Assembly: GCA_023614405.1 (NCBI GenBank)
Contig: CM042696.1
Span: forward strand, 337,705,211 to 337,769,210
Direction: 5' to 3'
From: Avena insularis
Lineage: Eukaryota; Streptophyta; Magnoliopsida; Poales; Poaceae
DNA: 64,000 nt
Under the pieces are notes generated by a model, which worked only from the letters and a program-made list of their open reading frames with translations, was not told the origin of the DNA and made no database searches. The position numbers and the translations under genes were made by a program. This document shows positions 56,642 to 64,000 of this stretch, piece after piece (the first letter of the stretch is position 1; the number at the start of each line of letters is the position of its first letter).

Positions 56642-57489
56642 TCATATGGAATCTTGGTGTATTTCAACATCTGCATCACAAACATCAACTTGCCCCGCAC
56701 CGGAGCCATCATTTTCCTCAAACACCACAATACAAGATTCTACAACAGTTCCAGAGAGCTTATTGTGGACTCTATAAGTGTGGGATTCGGCACCATAACC
56801 AACAAAAATACCTTCTAAAGCCTTAGACTCTATTTTAGATAGACGAACTCCTTTGATGAGAAAGAAACACTTAAAACCAAATACCCGGAAGTAGGAGATG
56901 TTTGGCTTGTTACCAGTAAGTATTTCATAAGGTGTCTTGTCCAAGATTTTGTGGAGGTAGAGTCGGTTGCATGAGTGGCATGTGGTAGAAATTGCTTCAG
57001 CCTAGAAGTTATATGGTGACTTGAATTTACCCAACATAGATCTTGCCATATCCATTAAGGTACGGTTCTTCCTCTCGGCTACACCATTTTGTTGAGGGTG
57101 TACGTAGTGGAATATTGGTGTCTTATCCCCTCTTCACTTAGGAATTCATTCAGAGTGTAGTTCTTGAACTCGGAGCCGTTATCGCTTCTAATTGCCAAAA
57201 TAGGGACATTGTGTTGACGTTGAACGTCGTTGTCAAAATCGATGACCGTTTGTTGAGTCTCGCTCTTCAACTTGAAGAAATAGACCCATGTATATCTTGA
57301 ATAATCATCAACAATTACGAGGCAATATTCCTTCCCACCGAGACTTGCATGAGATGGAGAACCAAAGAGGTCCACATGAAGGAGCTCCAAAATCCTCTTT
57401 GATGAAATAATAGTCTTCCGTCGATGAGGAGAGTCATGCATTTTTCCTTCAACGCAAGCCCTGCAAACACGATCTTTGGCAAAGGAAAC
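56642..57489 (-). pseudogene. pol: Element B integrase
   Basis: ELLHVDLFGSPSHASLGGKE supplies the first D, AIRSDNGSEFKNYTLNEFLS the second. The E region is reached after a shift near 57080, where a TAG also replaces Trp in the NFWAEA motif. KTPYEILTGNKPNISYFRVF and VGYGAESHTYRVHNKLSG complete the domain, which ends in TGA near 56642. Confidence 0.85.
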
Positions 57490-58020
57490 ATTTTATTTTA
57501 GTCCAAGAATGTGGCCACCCTTGTGAAGACTTTGAAAAGTTCTCATATTGACATGGGCTAGTCGGCAATGCCATAGCCAGTCCGCGTTAGCCTTTTCGAA
57601 GAGACGCATCGGGCCTGTAGTGGTCTTCCCTGAAAATTCCACCACATACAGGTCATTTTTGACATATCCAATGAAAGAGACATTTAGAGACTTGCTCCAC
57701 ATGAGTACCACCAAATCACCGTCAATAAACACAGCAAAGCCCATCTTACCAAGGGCACAAACATAAAGTAAATTGTAACTGAGGGTCTCAATAAGCATGA
57801 CGTCCACGAGGGAGATATCGTGGGCAACCACAACCTTGTCGAGACCCAATACCTCAGATTTTGACTTATCACCATAGGAGACGGTTATGTCATTATGGTT
57901 TGGTCGCATCTCCGAGATGATCTCCTTGCTTTCGGTTATATGATTAGTGCACCCGCTATCGAGCAACCATTTGGACCCACCGGAAGCATAGCCCTGCAAG
58001 AAAGTTACTTCTTGGTTTTA
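57490..58020 (-). pseudogene. pol: Element B protease and integrase zinc-binding region
   Basis: An open frame from about 57999: KWLLDSGCTNHITESKEIIS (DSG active site), EVLGLDKVVVAHDISLVDVM, ADWLWHCRLAHVNMRTFQSL (His pair), then TAA near 57493 before CRACVEGK. The sequence before it on the minus strand, CTTTCTTGCAG, resembles a splice acceptor. Here protease is not in the gag frame. Confidence 0.82.
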
Positions 58021-60023
58021 GGTACCCATTTTTCAATGGGTCCTATCATGTTAGTGACAAGGGTGTTGGGAACCCAAATAAACCAAGAAATGTAATTATC
58101 AAATGGACCAACATAGCTAGCATAGACATCACCATAGTAATCACAAAACAATTCATAATTAGGATTGTTAGCTCCTGCAAAACCAACATAGTTAGTCTTG
58201 TCATTAGCTGTGTTGCTTGTCTTTGTTTGAACAATTTTGCTCTTCTTCTTATTATTATTCTTCTTGTTCTTTGTCTTGGGAACATAACCAAGACCTTCTT
58301 TTCCATTGTTTGTCCTTTTCTTTCTAAGAGTCTCCTCTAGGACTTCTTTACCTTTGGGTTGAGATCCCTTGACAAGTTATTCTTTTAATCTTGCATTTTC
58401 TTCAATAATATCTTCATGTCCACACGATGGTGTGGAGGTGCTAAGCATATCATACTTGTCCAATTGAGTTTGGAGCTGATCACGAGACTCATTTAGAGTA
58501 GAGATACCACTCTCCAATGGCTTGTAGGCAATATCAAGTTTTTCTAACTTCTATGAGAGTCTAGCATGAGCAGCCCCAAAGTCAATCTTCTCTTTCTTTA
58601 GTTTCTTTACCTTAGCAAGAGCATTGTCACGTTCCTTTATGAGCTGGGAAATAACCTCTTCATGGGACTCCCCAATTGACTCAAGTTTCTCCCCTAAAGA
58701 GACTCGAGTTTCCTCTTCTTCCTCTAGAGCGTTCTTCAAAGAGGCTATCTCCAAGGCATCTTCTCTTTCAATTCTCCCCTTCTCTTCGAGGAGTTCTTCG
58801 GAGTGAGCAAGTTGACTCATAAGAGCATCAAAATGAAGTTTGTGCTCACCTTGCAAGTTAGTAAATTTTTTTACAAAGCAATAACTTCTTCTTTTATCCT
58901 AAGACTTGTATGATCATCCATATCAACATTCATAGTAGTCCGAGGAAATGGAAGATGATACCTCGGACCCTCTTGCCATAAGGCAAGTGACGTTGTTGTT
59001 GATGACATTTTCGTTTGGAGAGTCGAAGAGAGATGTGGGGCTCGATGTGGTGGCTATAGCAGCCACCTCCCGAGAGCTATCTTCATCCTCTTCAGCTTAA
59101 CTTGCGGATGAATATTCCTCTTGTGCCACCAAGACAATCTTAGGTTTCTTCTTGTAAGGGCCATTTTTCTTGATAAATGGTTTATTTCGAGGTGCCTTAG
59201 ACTTTTCTTTGAGGATGAGCCCGCCCCCATTGTCTTCTCTACTTTGATAAGGACACTCAGCCACAAAGTGCAACCGGTCTCCACAATTGTAGCAAGTTCT
59301 CAGTTTTAGGCCATTCTCCTTTCGCCCACTTGACCCATTCTTTCACTCATGTTCAGATTTAGCCTTAGCTCGGTCCCTCCAAAAGTTCCATGCATAGAAG
59401 GCCATGTACTCACCATGAGCACACTTGACCTCCTCAGGACAGCTCATGGAATAAACATCGTACCCTCTATCATCTTCATCTTGTTCAATAACATTGGCCT
59501 TTAGAGCAACATTAACTCCTTTTTGCATCCCAATTGCCTGAGCGCGAGCATCTTCAGCGTTCTTAACTGCTACCTTGATGGCCGCCATTTCTTGCATGAC
59601 TTCATTGGAAGTCATTTGGTGGCAGTTGTGTCTAGCTTGCAAACTCTTCAAGTCCGTTGGCTCAAATGTCATGAGGGCACTCACATATTTCCTTTTGATA
59701 TAAGCATCATCAATGTGAGTGGCTCCATGCTTTCTAAATGTTGTTGAAATGCTCTTGAGCCTTCTATACATGTCTTCATGGTCCTCACCATCCAACATGT
59801 AGAATCCTTCAGCTTCATTGCTTAGAGCATTGTACCTATTTCTTGTCATGCTTACATTGCCGATGAACAAGTCGGTGAGAGCATCCCAAGCTTCTTTTGC
59901 AGTGTTAAAGTGCTCAATATGTGGCATGTCCTTGGGGCCCGCACCAAGCTGAATCATGTGAAGAGCCGTCGCATTTAATTGACTGTCCACAACTTATCTT
60001 CTTGTCAAGTTAGTGGAGTCTCC
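58021..60023 (-). pseudogene. gag: Element B gag (N-terminus missing)
   Basis: From 60023 down: a TAA shortly after the insertion point, then an open capsid core (59990-59343: IEHFNTAKEAWDALTDLFIG, YIKRKYVSALMTFEPTDLKS). TGA (59343-59345) lies at the position shared with A, followed by the zinc knuckle CYNCGDRLHFVAEC (about 59250-59297). Then an acidic patch, coiled-coil segments (LEEKGRIEREDALEIASLKN) with stops and gaps, and a K/N-rich stretch. It ends WFIWVPNTLVTNMIGPIEKW and TAA. The first hundred or so residues lie beyond the Angela-like insertion. Confidence 0.83.
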
Positions 60024-61803
60024 TGTAGGGGTTCGCGTATGAAAACAATAAAATTTTACCCTACGCCCCTAAGCCCCTGATGCTGCCAGGACCTATCTTT
60101 AGTAATGCAGTAACGGGAGGAGCTTTTTGCGAACTTACCCTTGAAGACTGAAAAGCATTGCCAACGCTCAGGAGAGCGTGGTTGATGTAGACGAGCCGAA
60201 CCTGACCTCAAGGTCGTGATGAAGTCCTTGCGCTCCTGTGGCTCCAACGACTTGAGTGCCTCATGTGTGACACCTCGTGGGGAGTTACATGCATCCGGTG
60301 CCTGACGATGACTCCCGCTTCCCTGATCCAGCAACAGTTGCGGAAGTAGATCTCCTGGATCCGAATCCCGCAACGCGACGACGCTCCGTGGTTAAGATGT
60401 CTCTCATTCGTGTAGTATGAACTTGGGACCACGGTAACGGGAGAGAGAGAAAGATAATATCAATTGGAGGTCTCCCCAAAAGTGAGGAAACCTTTATTGA
60501 ATATTGTGTGTGTCTTTATCTGGCCAAATACCCCCACTATATATATGGGGAGGGGAGGTAGTACCTCCCTCAAAGTCCCAGGGTGGGACTAAAGGAGGGG
60601 GAGAGGGGGGCGCCACCGGCCAGCCCCAGTGGGCCTTGCGTGGGGGGGGGGGGGGGTTGGCCCATCCGGCCACCCCCTTGCCTCCTCTCTCCTCTTGCCT
60701 TTCCCTCATGGGCCCTTCTCCCTCCGGAATTGGCCCATTAAGCCTTTTGACCTTTTAATTGATTTTCTCTTTATTAAATAATTATGAATAAATGATTAAA
60801 TCAATATTTAACATTCATTCACATATTATTCAATCTCCGTGGCTATGGAACACCTTCCACCTCCACTCCGGACATCCTCCGGACTTACCAAAACCCTTCC
60901 GGTTTTCTCTCTACTCTTCTTCGGTGATTCTACCGATCCTGTAAACACTCTCTAAGCATCATCAAGCCCTTAAGCGTATACCCATGGTTCTGGAATAATC
61001 CATACATGGTTAGGACACTCCTAGACCAATGATCGATAGAGGGACCTAGATGGCCTTGTGACCCCTGTGCATTCCACGAAGATCTTTCATTGTTTGAACC
61101 GGGACAGTCACGTCTTATTCCTTTTGTCTCTCGATACTTGCATTGCCCGAGATCTAATCAATGATATCACCATGTCGTGTTCAATATCGTTACTGAACAA
61201 TGCCACTTGACTCGTTCCGACAAGTGATATACCTGTGATCAAATCACACGTTGCGCAGCTATTGGATATAACTTCTCCAAGTGGGCCCTTGAGTCTCTTT
61301 CCGTCACGCGGATGGACAAATCCTGCTCTTGACATATATTGCCTCTATGGTTCCTCCGAATACCTGAACACACCTTTATGACCACTGTATTACCAAGTGA
61401 CATTTGATGCTAACTAAGTACTCTCGGGAGATAGTGATTGATATAGCCTCACGGTCTAAGGAATAGTCTACGAGGGTCTATTCTAATCATCGTAACTCTA
61501 ACTTCGTGACATGATCGGGTCACAATGTTTAGGTTGGGTATTGGTTCATCATGTCATTCTCAGAATGAGTTGACTCCATTTCCAACTGGCATAAATGCCA
61601 CATGATTAGGAACCCTTGATCATCTATTGACCAATGAACCAGTGACTAGAGTTTCACTGCGAATCACTCGTTGTTTATATATCACACGTGTATTGACGTT
61701 TCCTTTCAATACAGTTATAGCATGATATAAAACTTAATCATAAACTTTATGAAATATGATAATAATCCTTCTTATTATTTGTCTCTAGGGCATATTTCCA
61801 ATA
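60024..61803 (-). mobile_element. 3' LTR of the right-edge Angela-like element
   Basis: On the minus strand it starts TATTGGAAATATGCCCTAGA (expected TGTTGG, so the second base has changed or the border is 2 nt inside) and ends CGAACCCCTACA as in the other Angela-like element. TATA on the minus strand (CCATATATATAGTG, about 60536-60549). A run of fifteen G at about 60642-60656 is suspicious. Confidence 0.82.
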
Positions 61804-64000
61804 GTCTCCCACTTGCACTAGAGTACAAATAAACTAGCTGCATTTGTTCTTTAATCATTGGCACCATATATCCCAGTACCCTGAACATGCTTGCTCATGG
61901 AAGAGGTTGAGTCTTGGTCATGTACTTTACAGTCCCAAATCCAGTGGCAACTTACTAACGTCACCTTGATTGACATTAATACTTTATCATCACATGATAA
62001 CATCTTTGTGTATGCATCGTCGCTATGGCTGCAGAACAAGGCCGGATTCCAGGAACCTACAGTGACTTTAGGTCAACCTCGAGGGCTTTCTCATGGGCAC
62101 TGTGCCCTGGGACACATCATTCTACGTTAAAAGTGAACTATCCCCACCATAATATTATACAACACTTTAGATGGTACCCTTATCTATTATTATAAATGTA
62201 ATTATGGAAACACGAGTGCACCCTGTTCAACTTTCGATGTTTTTGTTCACCTCGCTTCCTACTTGACTTTAGTTGGTATTATAGGAGTTTCCAACATATT
62301 CCCCTATAACATAACCCTTTATGCTTTAAGATATGTTATCCTTTATGGATTTGGAAAAACATGTCTACATTTCTCTATTAGACACTATGGATAAACTTAG
62401 CTCAATGTTCCGTGATTCAAACTTAATAACTTTTCAAACGTTCCTTATTGGATCATATATTATGTTAAGTTATCATCTTGGTTTTCTAAGATAGAACCTA
62501 TGTCTCAACATAGTGGATGATGATCATCCTTTTCTTTCTTTCAACCATCTATGTTGGACTTAATTCTATTCCTAATTTGAGTTATCAAGGACCAGTTCCT
62601 CAATTAACTTTTATTCTAAAACCCTTTTCAGAATCCTTTAAGGAATACTATATAATATCGTAATATACTTATTATCCACTTATACTCCCTATAAATCATT
62701 ATTTATTGGTACTTGCGCTTTTATTCTCAATGTGTCATATACACACTTAAGAATCACTCCTTTAAGCTCATATTCAAAATATGTTCCCAACATATTTGGG
62801 TATGAGTCACTACTCTTACTCAAACTATGTTCCCACATATTTGAATTTGAGACTTATATTGCTCCCACTCAAAATGTGTTCCCGATACATTTGAGTTTGA
62901 GACTTACATTGCTCCCACTCAAAAATATGTCATTCACATATTGTTTTAGGAATACTTTCATAACTCCCACTCAATTTCATGCAAATTGCATATCCACTCA
63001 CTATTTTGAATGACTTCAAAATCCTTTGATCAAATATCAAACTTGGAGATTTACTATGAGATACTAGTACTTTACTAGTTTTAAATCCACTAGACATTCA
63101 ACACACTTGAATCAAATTCATTTGAATTTGTCCAATACTTGACAAACTGTGCTTTTGTCATTCACCCCTTTTCCATTGTGGCTTTGTGGTCATTTGGGAA
63201 AATCCAAGTAACCCTTTTACTTGTAAGATTCAGCAATGAATTACTTCCTAATCTCAAGGGAATTTTGCTTTGGGATTTCTCATATCTTTAGCTTACCATT
63301 ATTTCCTTAGTAGTTCATAGGTATTGTCATATTCCGGTAATCATGAAAAATGATTCACAAATGTCTCCATACAAGATATGGGCTACATTTTGAATCCTAC
63401 TTCATGTAGTGAAAACACTAGTGGGGAAAACACAATGATCATTATCATTGATTCTTTCCTTTATGAAGAGAATCGTTCAGGAACGCTTTCCATTGCGCTT
63501 CTCAACACTCTGATGTAGGATTTTGAATCCTCATCGTGTTTTTCACTATCTTCCATTTTCTCCATAATCGAGAAATATCACTGAATGTGAACTTTCTCGA
63601 TAATGTACCAAAATCCAAGCAATACAAGTTTTGCTTTTGGTTTCAGCTATGGATTTCGTATTCAAAGGTTTCCAATGAATACTCTACAAGTACTAATTCG
63701 CTGTTGTTTTGGTTATATCGAATAATCCCAAAACTTCCACGACGATCCATACTAGATATGGAGCCGATCTCACGAATCTAGATGGTTCACTATATGTCCT
63801 AATTGAGTGCTAATTAATGGTCTCTACATCTACACTACAAAGAATTATTTAGCGCAATCTATTCACCCACTTGATATCAAATATCATATTGTGATGCTTT
63901 GCATTTTGACATTTCAAGTGCATTGTATTTCACAATTTCTTTTATGCCAATCTTATAAAGTTGAATTTCATTACTATTGATCAAATCGTAGTAATTAGAT
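61804..64000 (-). other. Internal region of the right-edge Angela-like element
   Basis: AT-rich, with no domain on either strand. The PPT is at 61804-61814 (plus gtctcccactt). Apart from the minisatellite listed separately, I see nothing. Confidence 0.6.
62774..62950. repeat. Minisatellite of about 47-50 bp
   Basis: Units start caaaatatgttccc (62774), caaactatgttccc (62821), caaaatgtgttccc (62870) and caaaaatatgtcatt (62920), about 3.5 copies. Each holds a catattt(g)-type core, tttgagacttA and gctcccactc. The last phrase echoes the ctcccact of the adjoining PPT read on the plus strand. Confidence 0.75.

Larger units (their letters stand above)
42523..60023 (-). mobile_element. Sirevirus-like copia element B with nested insertions
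   Basis: Minus strand. 3' LTR 42523-43832, PPT, accessory ORF, then RNase H, RT, integrase, protease and gag up to 60023, where an Angela-like element cuts gag; the gag start and 5' LTR lie beyond the window. A second insertion (44775-52183) splits the accessory ORF. B is a diverged relative of A in all domains, in the LTR end and in non-coding signals, but its U3 is different. RT keeps YVDD. Several stops arise from TGG to TAG. Confidence 0.9.
60024..64000 (-). mobile_element. Angela-like copia element entering from the right edge
   Basis: A complete LTR (60024-61803) followed by PPT and internal sequence that runs off the window. Orientation is minus: PPT AAGTGGGAGAC on the minus strand abuts the LTR, so this is the 3' LTR. 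The 2.2 kb next to it should encode RNase H and RT in an autonomous element, but no pol motif was found, so this copy or family is probably non-autonomous. It inserted in gag of B; the left TSD would be TCTCC (60019-60023). Confidence 0.8.

Overview
The window is a block of nested LTR retrotransposons from a large plant nuclear genome. It is most likely a pooid grass (Avena, Lolium or Triticeae type), judged by the BARE/Angela-type LTR start (TGTTGGAGATATGCC), the Sirevirus-type LTR end (ATACGATCCTTTCA) and the Athila LTR start (TGATACATTGC). These assignments come from recalled family features, because no database was searched. I found no cellular protein gene, tRNA, rRNA or CRISPR array. Every recognisable coding stretch is retroelement gag, pol or an accessory ORF, and most are broken by stops or frameshifts.

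Layout: (1) 1-9828, minus strand: a Tat-lineage Ty3/gypsy element cut by the left window edge, with gag, protease, RT, RNase H, a second RNase H and integrase, an intron-bearing accessory ORF on the opposite (plus) strand, and a 59-bp tandem repeat. (2) 9829-12846: LTR debris and AT-rich sequence, ending in the left half of an old Athila-like LTR whose right half is at 42018-42491. (3) 12847-42012, plus strand: Sirevirus-like copia 'A' with TSD ACCTT. It is interrupted by a minus-strand non-autonomous element with 3.4-kb LTRs (15119-22807, TSD GATCC), a full-length BARE/Angela-like copia (24822-33697, TSD GGAGC) and an Athila solo LTR (35681-37115, TSD CTGAC). (4) 42523-60023, minus strand: related Sirevirus-like copia 'B'. 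It is interrupted by a plus-strand Athila-derived element that keeps only gag/protease-like ORFs (44775-52178, TSD GGGTC/GGGCC) and by a minus-strand Angela-like element from 60024 past the right edge.

Removing the insertions with one TSD copy each lets A be read in order: 5' LTR, tRNA-Met primer site, gag, protease, integrase, RT, RNase H, accessory ORF, PPT, 3' LTR. B has the same order. The most interesting material is shared by A and B: LTR arrays of a 15-19 bp palindrome whose arms co-vary; a similar promoter-like module just upstream of the accessory ORF; an accessory ORF in A interrupted by seven UAG codons and no other stop; three in-frame stops at the same aligned positions in both elements; an intron at the start of B's accessory ORF that A lacks; a conserved 16-bp inverted repeat in the spacer; and a second polypurine tract behind a hairpin downstream of the accessory ORF.

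Caution: the two LTRs of single elements differ mostly by short indels, several at CG/CHG motifs. Some frameshifts and stops could therefore be read errors at methylated sites rather than biology.
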